This document shows, one piece after another, positions 7,678 to 15,444 of a stretch of DNA of 64,000 nt. The stretch comes from Xanthobacteraceae bacterium (lineage in GTDB: Bacteria > Pseudomonadota > Alphaproteobacteria > Rhizobiales > Xanthobacteraceae). Numbering within the stretch: position 1 is the first letter of the stretch; each line of letters begins with the position of its first letter. The notes beneath the pieces were generated by a model that worked only from the letters and a program-made list of their open reading frames with translations, ran no database searches and was not told the DNA's origin. A program made the translations under genes and the position numbers. The stretch is from the NCBI GenBank assembly GCA_019746355.1, contig JAIESC010000082.1, forward strand, positions 104,404 through 168,403, in the 5' to 3' direction.

Positions 7678-8658
7678 ATGCCGACGCGCCGATGGTGCCT
7701 GTTCTTGCTGGCTTGTGGACTGGCCCTGATGGGCGCAACGCCCGGTTGGGCGCAGGGCGACTATCCCAGCCGGCCGATCACGCTGGTCGTGCCCTATGCC
7801 GCCGGCGGCGGCAACGACATCATGGCGCGCGTCGCCGCCGATAGGATGAGCCCGGTGCTCGGCCAGCAGATCGTCATCGAAAACCGCGGCGGCGCCGGCG
7901 GCTCGATCGCCACGCGCGCGGTCGCCAAGGCCGCGCCGGACGGCTACACGCTGGTGCTCGGCGGCACCGGAACGCTGGCGATCAATCCGACGCTCTACGG
8001 CAATGTCGGCTATGACCCGCGCAAGGACTTCGAGCCGGTCGGCCTGATCGGCACCAGCGCGCTGGTGCTGGTGGTGCATCCTTCAGTGCCCGCGAAAGAC
8101 GTCAAGGAGCTGATCGCCCACGCGAAGGCCAATCCTGGCAAGCTCACCTTTGCGTCCGCCGGCGCCGGCAGCGGCATTCATCTCGCCGCGGAATACTTCC
8201 GCTTCCAGGCCGGCATCGAGATGGTGCATGTGCCCTACAAGGGCTCGGGCCCGGCGCTGACCGATCTCGTCGGCGGTCACGTGTCGATGTATTTCAGCTC
8301 CATGCCGCCGGCGATCCAGCTGGTGAAGGAGGGCAAGATCCGCGCGCTGGCGGTGACCGGGCTCACCCGCTCGCCGATCTTCCCGGAGATGCCGACCATC
8401 GCGGAAAGCGCCCTGCCCGGCTTCGAGGCGGTTCTGCACTACGGCATCGTCGCGCCGGCCGGCACGCCGAAGCCGATCATCGCCAAGCTCAACGCGGCGC
8501 TGCGGCAGGCGGTGACGTCCGCCGAGTTGAAGCAGAAGCTCGCCGCTGACGGCACCGAGCCGCTGCCGTCGACGCCCGGGGAATACGCAACGGACATCGA
8601 CAAGGAAGAGACCAAGTGGTCTGCCATCGTCAAGAAATCCGGCGCCAAAGCCGAATGA
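7678..8658 (+). CDS. Tripartite tricarboxylate transporter substrate-binding protein (Bug/TctC family), first of a tandem pair
   Basis: A 326-residue periplasmic receptor. It opens with a signal peptide (basic MPTRR, then a hydrophobic stretch to about residue 24, cleavage after PGWAQG-like sequence) and continues with the family signature YPSRPITLVVPYAAGGGND. Other family marks are VIENRGGAGG, A-P-D-G-Y-T-L and HVPYKGSGPAL. The ATG at 7678 is chosen because GGAGGAG lies 9 bases upstream. Bug proteins bind a carboxylate ligand in a Venus-flytrap fold and deliver it to TctA/TctB permeases, none of which are nearby. It is followed after 10 bases by a close paralogue. The ligand cannot be predicted. 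Confidence 0.95.
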   Translation: MPTRRWCLFLLACGLALMGATPGWAQGDYPSRPITLVVPYAAGGGNDIMARVAADRMSPVLGQQIVIENRGGAGGSIATRAVAKAAPDGYTLVLGGTGTLAINPTLYGNVGYDPRKDFEPVGLIGTSALVLVVHPSVPAKDVKELIAHAKANPGKLTFASAGAGSGIHLAAEYFRFQAGIEMVHVPYKGSGPALTDLVGGHVSMYFSSMPPAIQLVKEGKIRALAVTGLTRSPIFPEMPTIAESALPGFEAVLHYGIVAPAGTPKPIIAKLNAALRQAVTSAELKQKLAADGTEPLPSTPGEYATDIDKEETKWSAIVKKSGAKAE

Positions 8659-8668
8659 AAGCGGCGGA

Positions 8669-9640
8669 ATGAGAGCTGCGCTGCGAACGATCGCCGTCGC
8701 CGCGGCGCTGCTCGGCAGTGCCGTCCATGCGGCCGCGGCCGAATATCCGACGCGCCCGATCACGCTGGTCGTGCCTTACGCGGCCGGCGGCGGCAACGAC
8801 GTGATCGCCCGCATCGTCGCCGAGAAGATGGCGACGAGCCTGGGCCAGTCGATCGTGATCGAAAACCGCGGCGGCGCCGGCGGCACGATCGCCACCCGCC
8901 AGGTCGCGCGGGCCGAGCCGGACGGCACCACGATCCTGATCGCCACAAGCTCGCTCGCGATCAATCCGTCGCTTTATCCCAATGTCGGCTACGACCCGCG
9001 CAAGGATTTTGCCGGCATAGGCCTGATCGCCTCGAGCGGCAATATCCTGCTGGTGCATCCCGCGGTGCCGGCGCGGTCGGTCGGCGAGCTGATCGCGCTG
9101 GCGAAGCAGCAGCCCGGCACGCTCACCTTTGGTTCAACCGGCACCGGCTCGAGCGTGCATCTCGCCGCCGAGCTGTTCGCCGGCATGGCCGGCGTCAAGA
9201 TCAACCACGTGCCCTACAAGGGCTCCGCGCCGGCGCTGAACGACCTGGTCGGCGGGCACGTCACCATGATCTTCAGCACCGCGGCGAGCGCCGCAGGACT
9301 TGTGAGGGACGGCAGCAAGGTGCGCGCGCTCGCGGTGACCGGCGGCAAACGCTCGGCGCTGTTTCCCGAATTGCCCACGGTGGCCGAGGCGGCGCTGCCG
9401 GGATACGAGGCGGTGCTGCATTACGGCATCGTCGCGCCGGCCGGCACGCCGCGGCCGGTGGTCGAAAAGCTCAACGCGGCGCTGAATGCGGCGCTCGGAA
9501 CCGAGGACGTGAGGCGGCGGCTCGCGCTCGAAGGGGCCGAGGCGCTGCCGGTCCGGCCCGAGGAGCACGACGCGGATATTGCCGCCGAAGAGGCGAAGTG
9601 GTCGGAGATCATCCGCAAGTCGGGGATGAAGGCGGAGTAG
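8669..9640 (+). CDS. Tripartite tricarboxylate transporter substrate-binding protein (Bug/TctC family), second of a tandem pair
   Basis: A 323-residue periplasmic receptor with a short signal peptide (MRAALRTIAVAAALLGSAVH and an AAAA cleavage region) followed by YPTRPITLVVPYAAGGGND. It is strikingly similar to the preceding protein along its whole length, sharing VIENRGGAGG, YDPRKDF, LHYGIVAPAGTP and KLNAAL, so the pair most likely arose by tandem duplication. The start lies 10 bases after the previous stop, and the two are surely one transcript. The C-terminal third differs most, which may reflect different ligands or partner permeases. A palindromic element follows immediately, probably marking the transcript end. 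Confidence 0.95.
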   Translation: MRAALRTIAVAAALLGSAVHAAAAEYPTRPITLVVPYAAGGGNDVIARIVAEKMATSLGQSIVIENRGGAGGTIATRQVARAEPDGTTILIATSSLAINPSLYPNVGYDPRKDFAGIGLIASSGNILLVHPAVPARSVGELIALAKQQPGTLTFGSTGTGSSVHLAAELFAGMAGVKINHVPYKGSAPALNDLVGGHVTMIFSTAASAAGLVRDGSKVRALAVTGGKRSALFPELPTVAEAALPGYEAVLHYGIVAPAGTPRPVVEKLNAALNAALGTEDVRRRLALEGAEALPVRPEEHDADIAAEEAKWSEIIRKSGMKAE

Positions 9641-9648
9641 CTCTCTAC

Positions 9649-9786
9649 GTCATTCCGGGCGGCCCGAAGGGCCGAACCCGGAATCCATAACCCCAAATAT
9701 AGATGTGTTCGCAGCGCTGCGCTTCATCGATATAATTGTGGTTATGGATTCCGGGTTCGCTCGCTTCGCGAGCGCCCCGGAATGAC
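9649..9786. repeat. Palindromic intergenic element, copy 2 (with AT-rich core)
   Basis: The outer arms match the family (GTCATTCCGGG and CCCCGGAATGAC). The centre is unusual: ATCCATAACC and GGTTATGGAT form a second pair of arms around an AT-rich stretch with ATATAG and ATATAATTG, unlike the GC-rich centres of the other copies. It lies between the Bug pair and the acyl-CoA dehydrogenase. Confidence 0.85.
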
Positions 9787-9803
9787 CGAGTTGCGAGAGT
9801 TGC

Positions 9804-10979
9804 ATGAACTTTGACTTCACCGAAGAGCAGAAGCTGTTCGCCGAGTCTGTACGCCGCTTCGCGCAAGATCATCTGGCGAAGGACGCGCTGAAGCGCGCGC
9901 ACTCGCCGCATTTTCCGTTCGATGTCGCCAGGCTGATGAGCCAGCAGGGCCTGCTCGGCATCACCATCCCCGAGGTCGACGGCGGCCAGGGCGGCTCGCT
10001 GATGGACGCGGTGATCGCGATCGAGCAGACCGCGGCGGTGTGCCCGCGCAGCGCCGACATCGTGCAGTTCGGCAACTTCGGGCCGATCCGCACGTTCTCG
10101 GAATACGGCACCGACCACCAGAAGAAGAAGTGGCTGACCGAATGCCTCGCCGGCAACGCGGTGATCAGCCTCGGCATGAGCGAGCCGGAGGCGGGCTCGG
10201 CGGTCACCGACCTCAAGACCACGGCGAAGCCGGATGGCTCGGGCTACATCGTCAACGGCACCAAGGTGTTCTCGACCTTCAGCCCGGAAGCCTCGGTGTT
10301 CCTGGTGTATCTGCGCTACGGGCCAGGCGTCGGCGGCATCGGCTCGGTGCTGGTCGAGCGCGGCATGCCGGGCTTCACCATCGGCCCGCCGCAGGAGTTC
10401 ATGAGCGGCGAGCTCTGGAGCGAGTTGCATTTCGACAACTGCCGCATCCCCGCGGAAAACGTCCTGCTCGGCCCGGGCGGCTTCAAGAAGCAGATGGCAA
10501 GCTTCAACGTCGAACGGCTCGGCAACACCGCGCGCTCGCTCGCTTTCGGCCGCTACTGCTTCGAACGGGCGCGCGAGCACGCCAATGTGCGCCAGCAGTT
10601 CGGCCGGCCGCTCGCCGAGTTCCAGGGCCTGCAATGGAAGTTCGCCGACATGGCGATCAAGCTCGAAAGCGCGCAGCTCCTGCTCTATCGCGCGGCCGCC
10701 AACGCCGACAAGGGGCTGCCGTCGGCCTACGAGACCGCCGTGGCGAAGGCGGCGTGCAACCAGACGGGCTTCGAGGTGGCACACGAGTCGATGCAGATCA
10801 TGGGCGCGGCCGGCTACAGCAAGACCTCGCTGGTCGAATACTGCATGCGGCGCTGCCGCGGCTGGATGATCGCCGGCGGCTCGGTCGAGATGCTGAAGAA
10901 CCGGATCGCCGAGCATGTGCTCGACCGGCGCTTTGATCAGCGGCCGCCGAAGCCGAAAGCGTCCGAGGCCGCCGAGTGA
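9804..10979 (+). CDS. Acyl-CoA dehydrogenase family protein
   Basis: A 391-residue flavoprotein of the acyl-CoA dehydrogenase family, usual length. N-terminal helices begin MNFDFTEEQKLF. The FAD/substrate motif GMSEPEAGSAVTDL (about 126-139) and GYIVNGTKVFST follow. The C-terminal helical domain contains RQQFGRPLAEFQGLQWKFAD. In many members the catalytic glutamate lies in a Y-E-G-T-x-E-I motif near the C-terminus; here the matching place reads I-A-G-G-S-V-E-M, so that glutamate is replaced by glycine and the base may lie elsewhere, as in isovaleryl-type or carnitine-type branches. The last four bases overlap the next gene (GTGA), coupling it to a CoA ligase, so the two probably activate and oxidise one acid. 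Confidence 0.92.
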   Translation: MNFDFTEEQKLFAESVRRFAQDHLAKDALKRAHSPHFPFDVARLMSQQGLLGITIPEVDGGQGGSLMDAVIAIEQTAAVCPRSADIVQFGNFGPIRTFSEYGTDHQKKKWLTECLAGNAVISLGMSEPEAGSAVTDLKTTAKPDGSGYIVNGTKVFSTFSPEASVFLVYLRYGPGVGGIGSVLVERGMPGFTIGPPQEFMSGELWSELHFDNCRIPAENVLLGPGGFKKQMASFNVERLGNTARSLAFGRYCFERAREHANVRQQFGRPLAEFQGLQWKFADMAIKLESAQLLLYRAAANADKGLPSAYETAVAKAACNQTGFEVAHESMQIMGAAGYSKTSLVEYCMRRCRGWMIAGGSVEMLKNRIAEHVLDRRFDQRPPKPKASEAAE

Positions 10980-13030
10980 CCAAGCCACTGGCGCAAGTGC
11001 TGCTCGCGCCGCAGTCGGTCGCGATCATCGGGCAGTCGAACGACGCGACCAAGACCGCGGGGCGGCCGCTGAAGTATCTCCGGCAGGCGGGCTTTGCCGG
11101 GCGCATCTATCCGGTCAACCCGCGGCGCGACGAGGTGCTGGGCGAGCGCGCCTGGCCGTCGCTGCAGGACCTGCCGGAGCTTCCGGAGCACGCCTACATC
11201 GTCGCCTCGACCGAGGCGACCATGGAGGCGATCGAGGAGTGTGCGAGGCTTCGCGTGCCGGTCGTCACGGCATTGGCCAACGGCTTCAGCGAAACCGGCG
11301 CGGAAGGCACCGCGCGCGAGGCGCGGATCAGGCAGCTTCTGAAGGATTCCGGCACGCGGCTGGTTGGCCCATCGAGCCTCGGCGTGGTCGACCTGCGGCA
11401 CAAGGCGCTGTTCACCGCCAACGCTGCATTCGACGAGGCTGACCTGCCGGTCGGGCGCATCTTTGCGGCGTCGCATTCCGGCGGAATGATCGGCACGCTC
11501 CTGTCACGCGGCAAGGCGCGCGGCATTCACTTTGCGGGACTCGTCTCGGTCGGCAACGAGGTCGATCTGTCGATCGGCGAGATCTGCGCGGCGACGCTCG
11601 ACGATCCCGGCATCGACGGCTACGTGCTGTTCCTCGAAACCATGCGCAAGGCCGGGACGCTGCGCGCGTTTGCGCTGGAGGCGGCAAAGCGGGGCAAGCC
11701 GGTGCTGGCCTACAAACTCGGCCGCTCGGCCGCGGCGCGCGAGCTTGCGGTGTCGCACACCGGGGCGCTGGCCGGCGAGGACGACATTGCCGGAATGTTC
11801 CTGGCCGAGTGCGGCATCGCACGCGTCGACACGATGGAAGGGCTGATCGAGGGTTTCCCGCTGCTGGCGCGCGTGCCGGCTCCGGTGCGCGGCGCGCGGC
11901 CACCGGCCGTGGCCGTCGTCACGACCACCGCGGGCGGCGCGACGATGGTGGTCGATCCGCTGAGCGTGCGCGGCATCGACGTCGCACCGCCGACGCCGCA
12001 GACCCTGGCGCGTTTGAAAGAAACCACCGGCGTCGACGTCGCGCCGGCGCGGCTGATCGACCTGACGCTGGCGGGTGCCCAATACAGGGTGATGAAGGGC
12101 GCGCTGGACGTGCTCACCACCGCGCCGGAATACGATCTGGTCGTGGTGGTGGTCGGCTCGTCGGCGCGGTTCTATCCCGACCTCGCGGTGAAGCCGATCA
12201 TCGACAGCGCGGGGGCGAGCAAGCCGATCGCCGCGTTTCTGGTCCCGGAAGCGCCCGACGCGCTGGCGCGGCTGGCGGCCGCCGGCGTGCCGAATTTCCA
12301 TACGCCCGAGGCTTGCGCCGATGCAGTTGCCGCAGCGTTGCGGCGGCATGCGCCAAGAGCGATCGAAGGTCGCTCGCATACGGCGTCCGGCGCTTCACGG
12401 ATGCTGGATGAGCTCGAGGCCTATGGCCTGTTCGACAAGCTCGGTCTTCCGCATGCGCCGTCGGTCGTGTCGGAGGCGGCTCTCGCCAAGGCCCCTGCCC
12501 TGCCGTTTTCGTATCCCGTGGTGGTCAAAACCTTGTCCGCTGCGATCGCGCACAAGTCCGATGTCGGCGGCGTCGTACTGAACGTCCGCGACGACGCAGG
12601 CCTGCTGGCCGCCATCGTGAAGATCAAGCAGGCAACAAACGTCGATCGCGTTCTGGTGCAGCCGATGGTTTCCGGGCTCGGCGAAGTCCTGGTCGGCTAT
12701 CGTCTCGATCCGGACGTCGGGCCGACCGTGATGCTCGCGGCCGGCGGGGTGCTCGCCGAGATCCTGCGCGACCGCAGCATCCGCCTGGCGCCGGTCGATC
12801 TGGCCGAGGCGAAGGCGATGATCGGCGAGGTCGCGGCGCTGAAGGCGCTCGCCGGCTATCGCGGCAAGCCGGCCGGCGATCTCGACGCGCTGGCGAAGGC
12901 GCTGGTGTCGTTGTCGCGGCTTGCCGTGCATGACGGGCCCACTGTGGCGGAGGCCGAGATCAATCCGCTGATCGTGCGGCCAAAGGGCGAAGGCGTGATC
13001 GCCGTCGATGCGCTGGTGAAGCTGGCGTAG
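10976..13030 (+). CDS. Acetate--CoA ligase (ADP-forming) family acyl-CoA synthetase
   Basis: A 684-residue fused protein of the ADP-forming acyl-CoA synthetase family. Residues about 8-140 are a CoA-binding Rossmann domain (VAIIGQSND, IYPVNPRRDEVLG). Residues about 150-450 are the succinyl-CoA-ligase-like part with the SHSGGMIGTLLSRG and SHTGALAGEDDI motifs, the second expected to hold the phospho-histidine. Residues about 465-684 are an ATP-grasp domain (PVVVKTLSAAIAHKSDVGGV, then AEINPLIV). It makes an acyl-CoA from acid, CoA and ATP, giving ADP. The GTG start is taken because it overlaps the dehydrogenase stop by four bases. The acid is unknown. Confidence 0.93.
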   Translation: MTKPLAQVLLAPQSVAIIGQSNDATKTAGRPLKYLRQAGFAGRIYPVNPRRDEVLGERAWPSLQDLPELPEHAYIVASTEATMEAIEECARLRVPVVTALANGFSETGAEGTAREARIRQLLKDSGTRLVGPSSLGVVDLRHKALFTANAAFDEADLPVGRIFAASHSGGMIGTLLSRGKARGIHFAGLVSVGNEVDLSIGEICAATLDDPGIDGYVLFLETMRKAGTLRAFALEAAKRGKPVLAYKLGRSAAARELAVSHTGALAGEDDIAGMFLAECGIARVDTMEGLIEGFPLLARVPAPVRGARPPAVAVVTTTAGGATMVVDPLSVRGIDVAPPTPQTLARLKETTGVDVAPARLIDLTLAGAQYRVMKGALDVLTTAPEYDLVVVVVGSSARFYPDLAVKPIIDSAGASKPIAAFLVPEAPDALARLAAAGVPNFHTPEACADAVAAALRRHAPRAIEGRSHTASGASRMLDELEAYGLFDKLGLPHAPSVVSEAALAKAPALPFSYPVVVKTLSAAIAHKSDVGGVVLNVRDDAGLLAAIVKIKQATNVDRVLVQPMVSGLGEVLVGYRLDPDVGPTVMLAAGGVLAEILRDRSIRLAPVDLAEAKAMIGEVAALKALAGYRGKPAGDLDALAKALVSLSRLAVHDGPTVAEAEINPLIVRPKGEGVIAVDALVKLA

Positions 13031-13073
13031 CCGCCATGTTTCCTTTGCCGCCGTGCTCCGCGCCGGCGGGCGT

Positions 13074-13100
13074 TTGCCATTGGCGGACCTGTCGTATGAT
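13074..13100 (+). promoter_or_regulatory. Possible housekeeping promoter for the receptor-hydrolase-PrpD operon
   Basis: TTGCCA (13074-13079) and TATGAT (13095-13100) resemble -35 and -10 boxes, 15 bases apart, which is short of the usual 16-18. They lie in the 127-base gap after the CoA ligase and 58 bases before the receptor start codon. Confidence 0.35.
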
Positions 13101-13157
13101 CGGCATCATGACGGTCCAGCCCATCCAACAGAGACCGCACAAGGGAGCGACACCTCC

Positions 13158-14156
13158 ATGATCTGCGCCATTCCGTCGCGTCGCGATGCGCTGAAGATCG
13201 CTCTTGGCACATCGTTGCTTTCGCTCGGCCCGGCGGCGCTCCGCCATGCCGGCGCACAAGGCGCGCTCATGCCCGTGCAGATGGGCATCCAGATCTTCAC
13301 CGGCGCGGTCGCAACGGTCTGGACCGAAAACAAGATTCCGCAAAAGCATGGCCTTGCCGTCGAGGGCAAGCAGATGCCCGACGGCCGTTCGGTGCGCGAC
13401 GCGATGATCTCGGGCGCGCTCAATGCCGGCACCATGAACATCACGCCTTTCATCGTCGGCGCCGCGGCGGCCTCGCTGACGATGGTCGGCGTCGTGTCAC
13501 TCGGCGGCGACACCGTGGGCGTGATGGCGCGCAAGGGCGCGGGCATCAACGGCATCGCCGATCTCAAGGGCAAGCGGATCAGCGTGTCGACCGGCTCCAC
13601 CACCGCGAACATCTTCATCAAGACCGTGGGTCCGGCACATGGGCTGAAGCCCGGCGACTACCAACTCGTCAACATGCGCCCGCCGGATCAGGTCGCCGCG
13701 ATGGTGGCCGGGTCGGTCGACGCCATGACGTCATTCGAGCCGTATCTTTCCGTGGCGGAGAAGGAGGGCATCGGCACGATGCTGATGCGGTTTGGAGAGA
13801 TCGACCCCAACCCGACTTGCCTTGTGCTCACGTCAGCGTTGATCGAGAAATCGCCGCAGACTGTGCAGGCGTTCCTGAAGTCCTGGCTCGACGGTGTGGA
13901 GTTCTGGCACCGCAATCCGGCGCGTGTCGCCGAGATCATTCACCAGCAGTACGCCGGCGCGGGCTATTCCAACGTCACGCGCGAGATGGCCGAAAACATC
14001 GTCAAGCAGATCAAGGTCAGGCCGGACATGACGCCGCAGATCGTTGATCACATCAAGGCTGAGGCGGAGCGGATGAAGGCCGCGAACCAACTTCGCGAAA
14101 TTCCCGACTGGACCAAGGTGATCCGCGCCGATCTGCTGGCGCGGGCCAGGACCTGA
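13158..14156 (+). CDS. ABC transporter substrate-binding protein, NMT1/SsuA-like
   Basis: A 332-residue secreted receptor. The N-terminus has a twin-arginine-type signal (SRRDALKIA followed by a hydrophobic segment and a GAQ cleavage site), so it is probably exported folded. The mature part has the two-lobe NMT1/THI5-like layout: GIQIFTGAVATVWTENKIP, IADLKGKRISVSTGSTTANI (about 135-154) and VDAMTSFEPYLSVAEKEGIG. Proteins of this group bind alkanesulfonates, taurine, pyrimidine precursors or aromatic acids for ABC importers. No permease or ATPase is adjacent. The ATG at 13158 is preceded by AGGGAG at a good distance. It heads a three-gene run with a hydrolase and an MmgE/PrpD protein. Confidence 0.88.
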   Translation: MICAIPSRRDALKIALGTSLLSLGPAALRHAGAQGALMPVQMGIQIFTGAVATVWTENKIPQKHGLAVEGKQMPDGRSVRDAMISGALNAGTMNITPFIVGAAAASLTMVGVVSLGGDTVGVMARKGAGINGIADLKGKRISVSTGSTTANIFIKTVGPAHGLKPGDYQLVNMRPPDQVAAMVAGSVDAMTSFEPYLSVAEKEGIGTMLMRFGEIDPNPTCLVLTSALIEKSPQTVQAFLKSWLDGVEFWHRNPARVAEIIHQQYAGAGYSNVTREMAENIVKQIKVRPDMTPQIVDHIKAEAERMKAANQLREIPDWTKVIRADLLARART

Positions 14157-14167
14157 AGGAAAGCCAC

Positions 14168-15421
14168 ATGATCGAACGCATTGCCGACCTCGTGAACGCC
14201 GACGAGGACCTCGTCCGGCGCGGCCGTTTCCTCAGCACCACGTTCCTGATCGAGATCGGCGACAAGGGCTACCTGGTGAAGATCATCGAGGGCCGCGTGG
14301 TCTCGGTCACGCCGGGGCCGTTCGTGACCCCGAACTACAGCTTCGCCTTGCGCGCGCCGCGCGACGAATGGGAGTTGTTCTGGACCGCGCTGCCGCCGCC
14401 CGGCCACCACGACATCTTCGCGCTGTTCAAGCGTGGCAAGCTCGTCATCGAAGGCGACCTGCATCCGCTGATGGCGAACCTGCTTTACATCAAGGACGTG
14501 CTGGCGTCGCCGCGGAAGCTCGCCGGCGGGTCAAGCGCCGGCCGCGCGCCCGCGCACGCGGGCAAGCCGCGCTTCGAGCCGAGCTTTGAACCTATTGTGG
14601 GGCGCTACCTCAACCTCGACCTGCTCGGCCGGCCGCACCGGCTCTACGTCGAGGAGGCCGGCAAGGGCATTCCGCTCCTTTGCCTGCACACCGCAGGTTC
14701 GGACGGGCGGCAGTATCGCGGCCTGCTCAACGACAGCCGCATCACCGAGCACTTCCGCGTCATCGTGTTCGACATGCCGTGGCACGGCAAATCCTCGCCG
14801 CCCGAGGGCTACCAGAACGAGGAGTACAAGCTCACCTCGCGCGATTATGTGCAGATGATCCTGGAGGTGTCCGACGCGCTCGGGCTCGACAAGCCTGTGG
14901 TCATGGGCTGCTCGATCGGCGGGCGCATCGTGCTCTATCTCGCGCACCAGCACGCCAAGCGCTTCCGCGCCATCATCGGGCTCGAGACCGCGGCGCATGT
15001 GGCGCCCTACTACGACGTGAGCTGGCTGCACCGGGGCGACGTGCACGGCGGCGAGGTGTCGGCCGGCGTCGTCTCGGGGCTCGCCGCGCCGACCGCGCCG
15101 GACCAGGCGCGCTGGGAGACGCTGTGGCACTACCTGCAAAGCGGGCCAGGCGTGTTCAAGGGCGACCTGCATTTCTACAAGGTGGACGGCGACATCCGCG
15201 ACAAGGTGGACCAGATCGACGGCCGCACCACACCGCTTTATCTGCTCACCGGTGAATACGACTACTCGTGCACCACCGAAGGAACGCTCGATGTGGCGAA
15301 GCGCACCGGCGCCGAGGCCGTGATCATGAAAGGGCTCGGGCATTTCCCGATGAGCGAGGACCCGCCGAAGTTCATTTCGTATCTGCTGCCGGTGCTGGAG
15401 AAGATTCGCGGGAACGCTTAA
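14168..15421 (+). CDS. Fusion of an SCP2-like domain with an alpha/beta hydrolase
   Basis: A 417-residue protein in two parts. Residues 1 to about 115 resemble a sterol-carrier-protein-2/lipid-transfer fold: a GDKGYLVKIIEGRV strand pair, then APRDEWELFW and GKLVIEGDLHPLM. A basic, low-complexity linker (about 117-135) leads to an alpha/beta hydrolase (about 155-417) with LCLHTAGSDGRQYR as the oxyanion region, FDMPWHGKSSPP, the nucleophile elbow MGCSIGGR and a terminal LGHFPMSEDP histidine. The N-terminal domain may present a lipophilic or CoA-linked substrate to the hydrolase. It starts 11 bases after the receptor gene and probably belongs to the same transcript. Domain calls are by eye, the hydrolase being firm and the SCP2 part likely. 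Confidence 0.82.
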   Translation: MIERIADLVNADEDLVRRGRFLSTTFLIEIGDKGYLVKIIEGRVVSVTPGPFVTPNYSFALRAPRDEWELFWTALPPPGHHDIFALFKRGKLVIEGDLHPLMANLLYIKDVLASPRKLAGGSSAGRAPAHAGKPRFEPSFEPIVGRYLNLDLLGRPHRLYVEEAGKGIPLLCLHTAGSDGRQYRGLLNDSRITEHFRVIVFDMPWHGKSSPPEGYQNEEYKLTSRDYVQMILEVSDALGLDKPVVMGCSIGGRIVLYLAHQHAKRFRAIIGLETAAHVAPYYDVSWLHRGDVHGGEVSAGVVSGLAAPTAPDQARWETLWHYLQSGPGVFKGDLHFYKVDGDIRDKVDQIDGRTTPLYLLTGEYDYSCTTEGTLDVAKRTGAEAVIMKGLGHFPMSEDPPKFISYLLPVLEKIRGNA

Positions 15422-15444
15422 GCTCGTTTGACCGGAGGAGAGCC

